A model generated the notes under the pieces. The model saw only the letters and a program-made list of their open reading frames with translations. It had not been told where the DNA came from and did no database searches. A stretch of 64,000 bases of DNA, from the NCBI GenBank assembly GCA_963921195.1, contig OY992536.1, positions 930,001 through 994,000 on the forward strand, given 5' to 3'. Below are positions 23,573 to 35,042 of the stretch, piece after piece. Position 1 is the first letter of the stretch, and each line of letters begins with the position of its first letter. Both the position numbers and the translations under genes were made by a program. The stretch is from Pegoplata infirma (Eukaryota > Arthropoda > Insecta > Diptera > Anthomyiidae).

Positions 23573-24000
23573 CAAGGGGGTCTTTCAGAGGGCACCCACC
23601 AATTGTCCTGATACTTGCATATGGGAATGAGTTAAGAAAAAATAAGAGTTACCTGTTTTTTAACTGTTCAATCTTTAATTCAAAACAGGGTTGTCACCTT
23701 TTAAACAAATTTGGGTTTTCGGGAAAATCCGAATAAACTCTGAACTAGCAGGAGTTTCGCCAAACGCAAAAATGCGCGTCAGCTTAATTTTATTAGAGAT
23801 AACTCTTCATATAAACAACCTTAAAATATTCACATTTTTGAAAATGAGGACTTAAGGAAGCCGAATTTGGACACTATACCATTCGATAGGCCTTTAAAAA
23901 CCTTTCGATATTTTGAAGAAATCTGAAAAGTCCTCAAGAAAAGAAAAAAATACCGTTTTCGCCCTTCCTTTTGACCTGATAAATGCGTGATTGGGTTGAA
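23573..24000. repeat. dispersed repeat, copy B
   Basis: It is the uninterrupted relative of 21230-21930. Its first 60 bases (GGGTCTTTCAGAGGGCACCC) are the reverse complement of bases near 21990-22010, so the repeat itself probably has inverted ends. Confidence 0.7.
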
Positions 24001-24079
24001 TAATTTACGTACACGCTGCTTTAAAATATAAGTTTTTTTGACACTCCAACTTCCAAAGTTTTCTATCCATTAGTATACA

Positions 24080-25390
24080 GAAACATTTTTTTGTCGCTTC
24101 ATTCCAATTGTTTTGCAAAAAAAATCTTAATTGACAGAAAGTTTTTGCAAAACAAAATTACAGAAACAGTCACATGCGAAAAGTCAGGTTTTGTGCTGAT
24201 TCACAATATTTCTGTTCCGTTTTACTTGTTTCATTCAAGAAATCTTTCGATTTAAGAGTTGGGTAATTCCAAAAATTTTCGCCCACTGTTCGGAAACATG
24301 CCTTTGGACGCCACTGAGAATTTGGCTCATAGATATCCACGTTTATACGAGATATATTGCATTTTTGGATTTTCAAAATTTGCTGTAGTTTTCAAATTAT
24401 CGCGGGTCAAAGTTCGACTTTTTTAGCAAAAGTCAGAAAAATACATGACGTTTAACGTGCTCTAACTTTTTAACTAGTAATCCGATTATCACAAGTATTG
24501 GCTCATATGAAAGCTTAATTCTTCTTCTTTTAGGAAATATTTTCAAAAGAACACGGTTTTTTTCAGAAGTGTTGCAAAAATTCAAAAACATTTTTTTTTT
24601 GCGAATATTTAAAAAAACACATCTTCGATTTTTTTAAAAAAAAGTTTGGTGATAAACAATACTGTTTTGTACAACATATCCAAAATTCAGAGTGGGATCC
24701 CAATGGGATCAAAAAATATTCTGGTTTTAGTACGAAGTTCTTAAATTTTACCTTAGAAAATTAAAATTTTATGTTTCTTCAATATAAAAATTTAAATTTC
24801 CAAAGAAAATTATACTATTAAAATTTTGAAAACATTCAAAACATTAGAAATTTAAATTTTCTAAGGGAAAAATATGAGAACCTCGTACTTAAAACAGAAT
24901 ATTTTTTGATCCCATGGAGATCCCACTCTGAATTTTGAATATGTTATACAAAACATTGTTATTTTTCACCAGAATTTTTTTAAAAAAAATCGAAGATGTG
25001 TTTTTTTAAATATTCGAAAAGAAAAAATATTTTTGCATTTTTGCATCACTTCTGTAAAAAAAACTGTATTATTTTAAAAATATTTTCTAAAAGAAGAACC
25101 CCAGCTTTCACATGAGCCTAAATTTGTGAAAATCGGGTCATTGGTTAAGAAGTTACAGCTCTTTAAACGTGATGTATTTTTCTTACTTTTGCTTAAAAAG
25201 TCAATCTTTGACCCGCCATAATTCGTTAAATACACCAAATGTAAAAAAACGATATATGGTACATATATCATATTTATGAGGGCTATCTATGTGTCAAGGT
25301 TCAAATTAATCTGAGACACCATTTCCAAAAATGACTAAAATTTGAGCTAAATTTTTTGGAATGGCCCAGTTATAGAAGACCCTTACAGGT
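24080..25390. repeat. ~1.3-kb imperfect palindrome
   Basis: The arms mirror each other around 24815. Examples are GGATCAAAAAATATTCTGG (24709) against the inverted copy near 24897-24912, and GCGGGTCAAAGTTCGAC (24403) against TCAATCTTTGACCCGCC (25201). The ends are not defined well enough to assign a family. Part of one arm resembles 5030-5140. Confidence 0.7.
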
Positions 25391-25392
25391 TT

Positions 25393-27289
25393 TTGAAGTA
25401 CAAACGTTAATGTTCCTTATTGGAAACATTTAGGGCTGAATTAAAAAAAAAATAAAAATATGACTTTTTTAAGCTTTTTTTTTGATTAATTAAATAAATA
25501 TTTGAGCTCGAGGCCAGTGTTTTGTTAAACAAATGACAAATATTTATTAATTTAATTAACATTTGAAATGTCGAATAATTACAACTATAATTATTTTTTT
25601 TTTTGTTTTAAGTAAATTTTCCAGGGGGCCCCTGTTGTTGGTAGAGTGATAGCTTATGAAATAGGTCGTATGTTCGATTATTACCAAAACTCGTCGTCGA
25701 TTTATCTACAATAAGATAACGGTCATTGTTTCCTGTTCTCGGTTAGGTAATAGATTATGTAAATGAAAAAGATAAAATTAAAATATTTAGTCATGGGATC
25801 AAAATTATGAAAAAAGAAATTTTTCCATATATTAAGTAAAATTTCCTTTAATTAAGTTCAAAAAAGATTTATTTACTTAAATTAATTACAGTGTGAGCTT
25901 AATTTTAGTATAGCTGTTTTTTTTAGTGTAATGTCGAAATAAATTAAAAGATATGCAAATGTTATTATTTTCAGATACATGAAAGTTGAAAATTACAAAT
26001 TTTGTTCTAAAAATGAATCTCAACTAAATTTCAATGTATTTCTTAAACTAAGGCGTAAACTCCAACTAACTAATATTATCTTAAACACACACATATGTAT
26101 ATGCATGAGATGTATGCGTGCGTGTATACATGGTAGTATGTGTTTATTTACAGTTAATAATAATAAAAAATAAAGAAACTCACACACATTCCGCACATAC
26201 AATATACATTCTGCAAATTATGTCCTTGCTTTAAAAGTAATATGCTGCTTTTATAGTATTCATGCTATTTTGTTCCTTTAGTTTGTTCATACGTTCGTTC
26301 GTTCGTTCATTCATTCTTTTTTAGTGTTGTTGAGTTTTTTTTTTTTGAGGCATACGTAGAAAACGAGGGAAGAATGGTGGAGACGGGGCTTATAAATAAA
26401 AATGAAAATACAAATAAATGGCGGCATAAGACTGATGACACTTAACAGATAAAATCCGGCAAAAGAGTACTTGAAAAGAAGGCGTTAGTACTAAGATTTA
26501 CTTGGGAATTCCGTTTATACTCTAAAATAGGAATACACATACACACATACATACATAGTAGATGGTACTACAATGTGCTTACGTTTATGTATAAGAATAG
26601 CTGTTGTATATGTTGTTCGTACTCGTACATACATATGCACATAATACATACATACATGTATCTTTTGTGAGTGAGCATGAAGGAAACGAATATTTACGGT
26701 TTATTTTTGGTAAAATGAAAATATGACAAAGTCAAGAAATTGAATTTTTCCGTTTTTTTTCAACAACAAAAGCAACTTAAAGAAATCACAAAAGCAATTC
26801 ATGTGTTAACATTGTGGTATTTAATTAATCGAGTAGTTTTACATGTTATTCGATTAGAAATGTGTGTAAGTCATGGAGAAACAAATAAAACTTTCCTTCA
26901 TTTGTTGCATTTTTTTGTTAGACCAAGTCTTAAACTTCTGTCCATTTGATTGTTTAACTTTCTGTCATTTCTGAAGTGGTCTCAAATTTTAGAATATTTG
27001 CTTTTAAAATTCACAAATTTGCAAAAAATCATATTTACGTATTAATTTTTTTGTTAATAATACAGTGATACAAAATCGAACTTCTCGAATCGGAATATGA
27101 TGAATCCAAAAGCAAATGAAAATTGACATTTTACATTATTTAAATTTTCAGTAAAATCAAATTTAAAAGCATAAAAAAACTAACATTAACACCTCGTTAT
27201 CTCGAATCTATTATATTTTGTCAATCATTAAACAAAAAAAAATTTACCGAATTTTTTATTCATGAAAAATACTATTTTTAGACCTTAAC
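25393..27289. other. mostly unique region with microsatellites
   Basis: It contains CA/TG and CATA runs (26080-26130, 26530-26560, 26620-26660) and GTTCGTTCGTTC (26291-26306). The short open frames show no family motifs. No transposon arms are recognised between 25700 and 27280. Confidence 0.4.
25625..25692 (+). repeat. tRNA-like segment
   Basis: GTTGGTAGAGTGATAGC resembles an A box and TGTTCGATTATTACC, 35 bases later, a B box. The stems are poor, so it is SINE-like or a dead tRNA copy. Confidence 0.4.
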
Positions 27290-27733
27290 TCAGAAAAGTT
27301 TTACAGTAACTATTTACGGTTATTTAAAAAGTTTTTAGTAAAAGTTGATTAAACCTTTTATCGTTTGTTTTTCAAAAAAATAAAATACTGGATGATTTAT
27401 ACAGTTGTTAAAACAATAAACTACACAATTTACGGAAAAATATTTTTATCGGCTAGATTATTTGTAACTGATTATACCGTATAATTTTACAGAAGTACGG
27501 TTTTTGTAGTTTGTTATTTAAAAAAAATATTTTTGCTCCACAGAATAAAAAATTGTTAACAGTTAAAATAACTGAAATATCATTTGTTTTTACGGAATGT
27601 CTTTATTTACGTTTAAAAATAACTAAAAAAGTATGTGGTTTCAAATGAAATATAAGTAGTCCGTTTTTTAAAAGGAAAAACAATTGTTTTAAACGTTTTT
27701 TCTGTTGAATTTACATACAAAATATTTTGAGTG
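27290..27733. mobile_element. CACTCAAAA-type MITE (related to 32463-33114)
   Basis: The right end TTACATACAAAATATTTTGAGTG and the preceding 80 bases (AAGTAGTCCGTTTTTTAAA, TTTTCTGTTGAATTTAC) are shared with the element ending at 33114. The left end near CTCAGAAAAGTTTTACAG is less certain. Confidence 0.6.
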
Positions 27734-28312
27734 TATTTTTGATGCGGTTTACATAGCTCACGGAAGATTATCGCTAGAGCCCAAATTGCAAAAAGGATGT
27801 GAGAGAGAAGGCGCCATGAAATAGCTCCCAATGAAATAAGTCCCAATGAAATAACTCCCAATGAAATAAATCCCAAATAAAATGAAATATCTCCCAAACC
27901 AAAAAAATGCAATAAGTCCCAAGAAAAATGAAATAAGTCCCTAACAAAAAATGAAAAAAGTCCCAATGAAATAACTCCCAATAGCAATGAAATAAATCCC
28001 ATTTTTTTTTTAATATTAAATTTTTAACTGTTTAAATCCCAAAAACACTTTAATTGTATCTCTTTAAAAAACAAATCTCTGAAGTGCCTAATATCCCTTC
28101 TCAACTTTTTTGGGATGCAGCTTACTGACACATTGATTAAATTTCTTTTAATATTTAAAAGATATCAGTATAATATTTCATGCAATAGCTGACTTATCGC
28201 AGGTCCCTCTGGCGGCTGCGAGAAGAACAGAAAATAAACTCCATAAAAATATGAACAAGCCACGCATAAAACTTGAAAGCAGATTCCTGGAAGCCTTTTA
28301 GAGCCTTTATTT

Positions 28313-28433
28313 GTTTGAAAAGATTTGAATGCGTATGGGTGTGAAGAAAGCGCCGCAGGCGAAAAATTTTTACAAGAGATTTTTCGCCTGCGGTGCTTTC
28401 TTCACACCCATACGCATTCAAATCTTTTCAAAC
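28313..28433. repeat. 55-bp-arm hairpin in the core of the Foldback-like element
   Basis: Arms 28313-28367 and 28379-28433 are inverted copies with one mismatch (GCGCC against GCACC) and an 11-base loop. The stem contains GCCGCAGGCGAAAAA. Confidence 0.93.
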
Positions 28434-28482
28434 ATATAATCGTATTCCGAAAGTTCATTTCGCCTACACTTTAAATAATCTA

Positions 28483-28764
28483 ATGTGCCCGCCAAACCAA
28501 CAGGATCCTAAAACTTCTTATTACACCGGTTGCGGATCTTCAGGTTGTCATACAATACCTCTTTATTTTCATAAATTAAAACCATTGTTAGACGAACTCG
28601 AAATTTTTCACAATTACTCGCAGCATGCATTTCGCCTTAAAGCAAACGTATTATTATTATTTTTTTTTTGGATTTTGATTGACATTGATGTACTTCTGAG
28701 TGAATGGTTTTCTGAATTTATTTACAAGATAATTCAAAAAGCATTGAAAAAGAGTTTATTCTAA
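28483..28764 (+). CDS. hypothetical 93-residue ORF inside the Foldback-like element
   Basis: The first ATG is at 28483 and the stop at 28762-28764; the frame is open further upstream into the hairpin arm. The product starts MCPPNQQDPKTSYYTGCGSS and has three Cys in the first 25 residues (C-P-P, GCGSSGCH), an acidic/hydrophobic middle and a membrane-like LLLLFFFWILI stretch near residue 50 that may only reflect a T-rich run. I do not recognise the family. Amino-acid composition in the first half looks more coding-like than elsewhere in the window, but a captured or decayed gene fragment is as likely as a working gene. Confidence 0.25.
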   Translation: MCPPNQQDPKTSYYTGCGSSGCHTIPLYFHKLKPLLDELEIFHNYSQHAFRLKANVLLLFFFWILIDIDVLLSEWFSEFIYKIIQKALKKSLF

Positions 28765-29276
28765 TTCGAGGTCATTTTCTTTTCCCGTAATAAGTTAACT
28801 TTTCCTGAAAATAACTAAAGAAAATATCTAATTTTTATTATATGCATTTAATAAAAATTAAAGAAACTTGAAAATTCAATAAGTTAAATTTTCATTTTCA
28901 TAATTTACTCTCAAACTGTTGGGAGTTATTTCATTAAAATAGTTTGGGAGTTATTGCATAATGAAATAACTTCCAAACTTAAAAATGAAAAACCTTCCAA
29001 AAAAAATGAAATAATCCCCGCAGATAATGAAATAACTCCCAAATCGTATGGACATTTTTGGGACTTATTGCATATTTTTTCTTGGGACTTATTTCATTGG
29101 GAGTTATTTCATGGCGCCGAGAGAGAATGGGAGGGATATAAAACTAAAATTTTTGAGTCCCTACAAATCCCCTTTAGCATAGGTTATCAAAGTAAGCGAA
29201 AGACAGTTATTTTCCATAAAACTAAAACTGTCTTTACAAATACACTTAAGCAATCATTATAGAAAAAAGGTGGAAC

Positions 29277-29340
29277 TAGCTAAGGCGTAGACAATAAACA
29301 CAACAACTGGGAGGCCGTAGGTTCAAGCCAGGGCAAAAAT
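29277..29340 (+). repeat. tRNA-like segment
   Basis: ACTAGCTAAGGCG resembles an A box and GTAGGTTCAAGCC contains a perfect B box (GGTTCAANCC), then GGGC and a T-run terminator-like tract at 29342. The internal stems are weak. It may be a SINE head. Confidence 0.45.
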
Positions 29341-30349
29341 TATTTTTTTTTTATTTTTTTAATATATTTCTTTAAATATTTTAATTATTTTAATATTAAT
29401 TAATAAAAAATAAAAAGGCTTATTGGTGACATTTTTTAATGGCATGATGAAATGTGTCATCACTTATTTCTTCAATTTTAAAGAAATTTCATGAATGTGA
29501 TAAAATTTATCATAAAAATTGATGACAGCAAGTGATGATCAATCAATATCAATATGATGAAGCATTTTCCTTTGAGTATAGTACATATAATTTAAAATTA
29601 CAGTTTACTTCATTTCAATCCTTAAAACCCCTGTTGATGAATGTTATTTAAATGTGTATACTATGAAATTGAATCGATTAATTTTTGATATAAAGTGAAA
29701 ATTATTCGATTAATGTAATGGAATTTATCCATTTGCCAACCTTAAAAATCACTTGATTTTATGACACCCAAAAAATCTAAGCATTACAATTTAAGGAATG
29801 TGATATTTTCAGATGAGAAATATTGTATAAAGGAAAAGAAAACAAAAACATGAAATACAGAGACATTTCTTATCATTCGTTTCTTTAAATGAACATAAGA
29901 GTGAATGTTTTTTTTTAAATAAAATTCCTAATTCAGGGTCATGTTTGTTATATTATTCTTACACTAAATTTACTTGAAAATATTTTCTTAAAAACTATTT
30001 TACTCATTGAAGATTAATAAATAATGTAAAAAGAAGTTTTGGCTTACTTAACAAACAATTTAAAACTTTAATTGAATAAATGTTTAACCCATTCTACGGA
30101 AGGTCTCCTCCGTGATACACTGTAATCTTTATGATATTTGTTTTATTTTGTAGATTAGAGATTTTTTATCACAAATATAAGGCCCAAACTCATATTAAAA
30201 ACACAGAGCAACAACCGAAATCGGAATGGGATGAAACCAAAAGGGGGTTTTTTTTTTTTAAATTAGTGCTTTATTTTTTCACGCAATTCAAGTTGGTGAA
30301 CTTTTATAACTTAAAATAACAATCATACGCAACGGTGAGTAGTGGTTTT
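29341..30349. other. A+T-rich sequence, no gene seen
   Basis: No arms or tandem arrays are visible. TGATGA/TGATAA-type words are frequent at 29440-29560. Confidence 0.35.
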
Positions 30350-30473
30350 TTTTTACTATTTCGGCCATTTAGTAAGTATAGGACCGATTGTAACGAAATA
30401 TATGCCGGTTACAGCTAACGCAATTTCGAGCTTAAGTTTGGACGCTGGGCCCCATATGTTTAATAAGAGCACC
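30350..30473. repeat. dispersed repeat shared with 40610-40740
   Basis: TTCGGCCATTYAGTAAGTAT, ACCGATTG and GGTTAYRGCTAACG are shared in order at 30361 and 40629. The shared piece is about 100 bases; it may be a remnant of a longer unrecognised element. Confidence 0.7.
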
Positions 30474-31441
30474 ACTACCCAATAAAGCAAACGATACCGT
30501 TATGATATCGAGGCAATATCGTTTAGGTGATATTGATTATCATAAGTAATATTCGTTTCTGATACGAAAACGATAGTGTTTTCGTTCTAAAGTGTACCTT
30601 TCCTTATGATATCACTTTCCAATGAAAAAGTGATACCGTTTTCGCTATCGGTAGAACGATAGTAAAGTCGCCTTAGTCCAGTTTAGTATCGAAAATATAT
30701 CGCTTTTCCAGGCGATTATGATATCATTCGCAATATCGTTTGCGATATTGTTTTCGATGTTATTATCTACGATATTAGCAATTTTTTTTATGAAATTATA
30801 AAAAACTGAAATTTTTAAATTTTTTTATTTTTACAAACTTATTTTTAATAAAAATTATAAAATATTGTGGTCAATAGTACAAAGATTAATTGAATATAAT
30901 TCATATTAATTAATATAATTCATTAAGCGATAGTGCAGGTTAAATTTTTGACAGCATCTTTGATTGATTATAGACATTCCAACACGAACTGCTGCTGTAT
31001 CCATCATAAGGGCACACTAGCATTCAATGACACACTCCTTGTGAGATGCAGTATTGATTCGGAATAAATTATTTTTCTAGAAAGAAATTATAAATTTAAT
31101 TACCATGGTCGCATCATGTTATTAAAAAATGTTTTACAAATACGTACTTACAGTTTTTGTTCCTGTTGTCCTTTAAAAGTTGGATTGCTAAAATTAATAA
31201 CTGCATTTTTTACTTAATCTTTTTTAATTTTGTGATTATTGAAACAATTTTATTTCAATTTTACGATATTTTACAAAAAAACAAAAAATAATTTATTGAA
31301 AATTTTTGAAGTTTATTTCAAATTCAAATATTCCAATTTTTGTTTGAAATTTATTTTTTTCTGGAGTCGCTTAAAGTATCATATAGGTAATAACGTTTAC
31401 GCTATCATATCGTTCTTGTGTTTATTGGGTTGGAGCCCCTA
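30474..31441. mobile_element. possible hAT-like element rich in CGATATC words
   Basis: Left TAAGAGCACCACTACCCAATAAA and right TTTATTGGGTTGGAGCCCCTA are imperfect inverted copies. The first 300 bases contain about ten variants of CGATATCG/GATATTG. No duplication is convincing. Confidence 0.5.
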
Positions 31442-31504
31442 AATGATAACATATTTAGTTTATCAACAAACAGCAAAAATTGTTTTAAGTTTAAAAGAAG
31501 AAGA

Positions 31505-32395
31505 ACAAGTAGAAAAGTTAAATTCGACTTGGCCGAATCTATGAATACCCTCCACAATGCCCATTTTAAGTGATAATAAATTTTCTAACGTGAAAAAAAC
31601 AGTTTTGATTAGAAATGTTTTATTTTGTTTAAAAAATTTTTTTTTAGTAATTTTTGAAAAAAAAAAAAATAATAATAATTTACAATTTTTTTTTTTTGAG
31701 TGTAAAATTTTTTTTTAATGTAAAATTTTTTTCGAGTGTATTTTTTTTTTTGTTTTGGTATAAAAATATTTTTGAGTGACAAAAATACGTTGTAAAATAT
31801 TTTTGTGACTTACCAATGTTTTTAAAACAGGTTTAACGGGTTTTCAACACGTGAATTTTAGGTGAAGCTAATCTGAAATTCACGGTTTTGCTAATAACTT
31901 TTGAACCACTGGACCGATTTGGCTGAAATTTAATACGAACGAGGCTGGAGGAACGAAAAATATATATGCCAAGCTTCACCAGCCTCAGAATTGCTTTTCG
32001 AAAGTTATAGTGCTTTTTATCTCAAAAATTCACGAAAAACCCTTGCCGAAATTCAGTCTTTTGCTCATAACTTTTGAACCACTGGACCGATTTCGCTGGA
32101 TTGCAATATCAACCTGACCAGGCAAATGCCCAACATATATGCCAAGCTTCAGGAACCTCCGCTAAGTCTTTCAAAAGTTAGCGTGTTTTCAACAGACAGA
32201 CAGACGGACAGACGGACGGACGGACGGACGGACGGACGGACGGACGGACGGACGGACATCGCTAGATCGTCTTAAAATCGATCGAGGATCATGAATATAT
32301 ATACTTTATGGGGTCCTAGACCAATATTTCGAGGTGTTACAAACGGAATGACAAACTTATATATACCCTCTATCACTAGAGTGGAGGGTATAAAA
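31505..32395 (+). mobile_element. DINE-1 / mini-me-like copy, well preserved
   Basis: It starts ACAAGTAGAAAAGTTAAATTC with the hairpin TTCGACTTGGCCGAA (31523-31537) and ends CACTAGAGTGGAGGGTATAAAA. It carries the longest GGAC array in the window (32193-32256), then ATCGCTAGATCGTCTTAAAA and ACTTTATGGGGTCCTAGACC. Two internal near-copies of 'TAACTTTTGAACCACTGGACC' (31901 and 32069) show internal duplication. It is highly similar to 60520-61510 in inverted orientation. Confidence 0.8.
32193..32256 (+). repeat. (GGAC)n microsatellite
   Basis: CAGA units grade into about eleven consecutive GGAC units, ending GGACATCGC. Confidence 0.95.
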
Positions 32396-32462
32396 ATGAG
32401 TTGTAAGCTCTTAACTGCTCCTGCTTTATAAGTGTAACAATATAAGGTAATGAATTTGCTAT

Positions 32463-33114
32463 TAAATAAAAACACTCATAAAAGTTTTACAGTTACTGAT
32501 TCACAGTCAAACAAATAGTTTTCAGTTTAGTTAATATTAAAAGAAAATTCGTTTGTTTCACATACAAATATTCTAAACAACTTTTTGAACGTTTATTCAA
32601 ATACATAACTGTCTTTTAAATAAAATTTTCCGTAACGTTTGTTTTTTTCAGTTATTTAAAAAACAAACCACATTATTTTATTTGTCGTTTGTTATTTGTC
32701 AGTTATTTAAAAATTTCTAAAATTAGAATTTTTTTTTTTGAATTTGAAAATGAAATTTAGTTGCTGAAAATATAAGTAGCTTGTGGCACAGAGGGTAGCG
32801 TGCTGGGCTATCAGCCAGAAATTATGAGTTCGATTCTGCTCAGGTTCGAAGTTTTTTAAAATTATTTCTAAAAAAATAAATAAAAATTAATGTAAATTTC
32901 CGTTATTTTAACCGTTTTTTCCGTAAAATTTTGTCAGTCATTTTTTACGGATTTTTAAGTTATTTTTACGGATTTCAACAGTTATTAATTAACATTTAAA
33001 AATAACTGAGAAATGTTTTTGTTTTAAATGAAATGTAAGTAGTCCGTTTTTTAAATAAAGTTTCATTTGTTTCAAACGTATTTTCTGTTGAATTTACTTA
33101 CATAATATTTTAAG
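32463..33114. mobile_element. CACTCA-type MITE carrying a tRNA-like segment
   Basis: The left end ACACTCATAAAAGTTTTACAG and right end TTACATAATATTTTAAGTG bound sequence related at its right side to 27290-27733. The tRNA-like segment at 32776-32848 lies in the middle. ACGGTTATTTTTAACGG-type words recur. Confidence 0.6.
32776..32848 (+). repeat. tRNA-like segment inside a MITE
   Basis: GTGGCACAGAGGGTAGCG matches the A box well, CTGGGCTATCAGCCAG can form an anticodon-arm-like hairpin with a bulge, and GAGTTCGATTCTG matches the B box. Acceptor and T stems do not pair fully, so it is unlikely to be a functional tRNA. Confidence 0.5.
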
Positions 33115-33931
33115 TGAAGGTTTTGATCACAAATTTCTAACTTAAATTCAGTTGATGCAAAAAAAATAAAATCGGTTGATTCATTTGAATATAGGTTGTC
33201 GAAATTGAATATGGGAAGGCACAACTGAATTCGGTTGATATAACTGGCTTTTAGTTGAAACAATTACAAAATTTAGTTGTCACAGCCGAATATTGTAGTA
33301 GGAACCGATTTTTTTTTGATACTACTGAAAAATTCAGTTGAAAATTTATTTTTCTCTGTGGCAGATGTTTTGTTGTGCTTCTGAGAAGCTATGAAAATGT
33401 TTTTTTTTAACTTTTGTGCTTACAGGAAGCATTCAAAATATCAGTTTAAAAAAGACTTTACAATCCGACTCTGAGCAGGTATGATATTAAAATGTCGTCT
33501 ATGCTATCAAAAAACCTCATACTAATTCCAATTCATTTACAATTTATGTTTATAAGTAGGACATCTTGACCAAAAATCATGGATTCTGTGGTTGCATTCT
33601 CATGTGCTTTTGAATATTTGTTAGCTTATAATCTTGCTTCTAAGAAGCAACGGGGATGTTGCTGGATTGTTAGTTAGGCTGTTTTGACAACAGTTTCAGT
33701 AATGCTAAAAATAATTAAATACAAAACAATCGCTTAACCCATTAAAACGACCCCATTGTCAGCAAACTATATAATCATGGACAATTCATAGTTTCGGACT
33801 GTAGGCCCTCCCTTTTCCTCTCCTAAGGCTACCATTGTCAGTAATACATATAAATAACCGCTTTGAGTGCACATAAGTATGAGTATGTAAACAAACCCGC
33901 ATACTCATAGACATGTTTGCTATTTAAACAT
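33115..33931. other. mostly unique sequence
   Basis: AATTCAGTTG/GGTTGATATAACTGG words recur at 33150-33330 (possibly an old MITE). No gene is visible. Bases 33720-33870 have a more balanced composition but only short open frames. Confidence 0.4.
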
Positions 33932-34149
33932 TAGGGTGGAGCAAATTTTCTTTTTTTTAGATTTTCGAAATCGTAGTTTTCGGAATAGTTGTTTTTTTGC
34001 CTGTAGGACAACGTGTGTAGGTTCACTTTTTTAACGTGAAAATCGGAAAGAAGAGTTTTATGACCTTCCAATAAATTTGTTGGTTCCTTAAAATTAAAAT
34101 GTAATAAAAAATAAAAAAAATTAAAATAATTTATTTTGTAATTGTATTT

Positions 34150-34350
34150 ATATATTGTTGGATATTATAAAACTGAATTTTTATTAAGTTCGGTTTGAGT
34201 CCATATTAATTATTTCTGAGAAAAAATAATTGTTGCACTATGAGAAAATCTGAAAAAAAAAAACAAGTGACAACACAGGCTAAGTGGAGATGTCGACAGT
34301 TTTCGGAAGATGCCACCCTTCAATCATCAGCACTCCTTCGATTGCCACAC
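34150..34350. repeat. dispersed repeat related to 36832-37215
   Basis: CGGTTTGAGTCCATATTAA, ACAGGCTAAGTGGAGATGTCG and GCCACCCTTC are shared in order with 36833-36955. Confidence 0.75.
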
Positions 34351-34438
34351 ACTTAATGGGTGTCAGATTAAAATTAGTCATTTAAATGAAACTTTTGAAC
34401 AAATAGAATATCGGAATTATTTTTCATGTTGAATAGCC

Positions 34439-34925
34439 CCCCAGCAAAAACATGGTACTGAGTTGTGAAAAGTAATCATTACCAAGGACATTATTTATAA
34501 TGAGTACCCATTACCATTAACATTATTTTAAGCCCAAAAGTAACTACTTCTCAGTAATATGTTATAAAAGCACCTCTAAGTAATAATATCTTCTTGCACT
34601 TGCAGTTTTTAACCTTTACAATTCAATAAACTTAAAAAGTACTTAAAAACTTAATAAAAATTACGAAATTTTTAAGTTTTAGTAAAAACAAGTTAAATTT
34701 TAAAAGTTTTAATTAACTAATTATTTTACTTTTTATTGGTAATGGGTTTTTACTCCTTATTTGTAATCCGAGGCAGTAACTACTTATTTATCTCCATACT
34801 CTTCACTAGTTATTTTTGTCTCACGCCCTTGTTGAAATAATTGGTGTTTCATTCAATAAGTAACTACTTATTAACATCTGTTTCGGATTACAAAACCCAT
34901 TACTAGTAATGCCAATTTTTGCTGG
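34439..34925. mobile_element. MITE with CCAGCAAAAA ends
   Basis: CCAGCAAAAACATGG at the left and CCAATTTTTGCTGG at the right are inverted copies. The interior is full of AGTAACTACTT and TAATGGGTACT-type words. No duplication could be assigned. Confidence 0.7.
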
Positions 34926-35042
34926 CCGTATACTCCCCCATCATTCGTGGTGTATTAATTCGGCAGAAACTTAATCAAACTCAACTTTTTTACAGAGTTG
35001 TATTTTTCTCATAAGCCAAATAATACGATAATTAAAAATATA

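Larger units (their letters stand above)
27810..29118. mobile_element. Foldback-like element with 15-bp repeat arms and 9-bp duplication
   Basis: It starts GGCGCCATGAAATAGCTCCC and ends GGGAGTTATTTCATGGCGCC, flanked by an exact 9-bp duplication GAGAGAGAA (27801-27809, 29119-29127). The left arm (27815-28000) is a run of variant AATGAAATAAGTCCC units; the right arm (28915-29112) carries units in both orientations. Arms built from short tandem repeats plus a 9-bp duplication are the pattern of Drosophila FB elements. The core holds a 55-bp-arm hairpin and a 93-codon open frame. Confidence 0.88.

Noticed and set aside
27815..28000. CRISPR-like array of short repeats
   Set aside because: Units are contiguous 15-mers without unique spacers, in a eukaryotic transposon arm.
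27613..28002. 129-codon ORF rich in ISLG repeats resembling a membrane protein
   Set aside because: It is the translation of the AATGAAATAAGTCCC tandem arm of the Foldback-like element; the periodicity is a DNA repeat artefact.
32776..32848. Functional tRNA gene
   Set aside because: A and B boxes are good, but acceptor and T stems do not pair and the segment lies inside a MITE.
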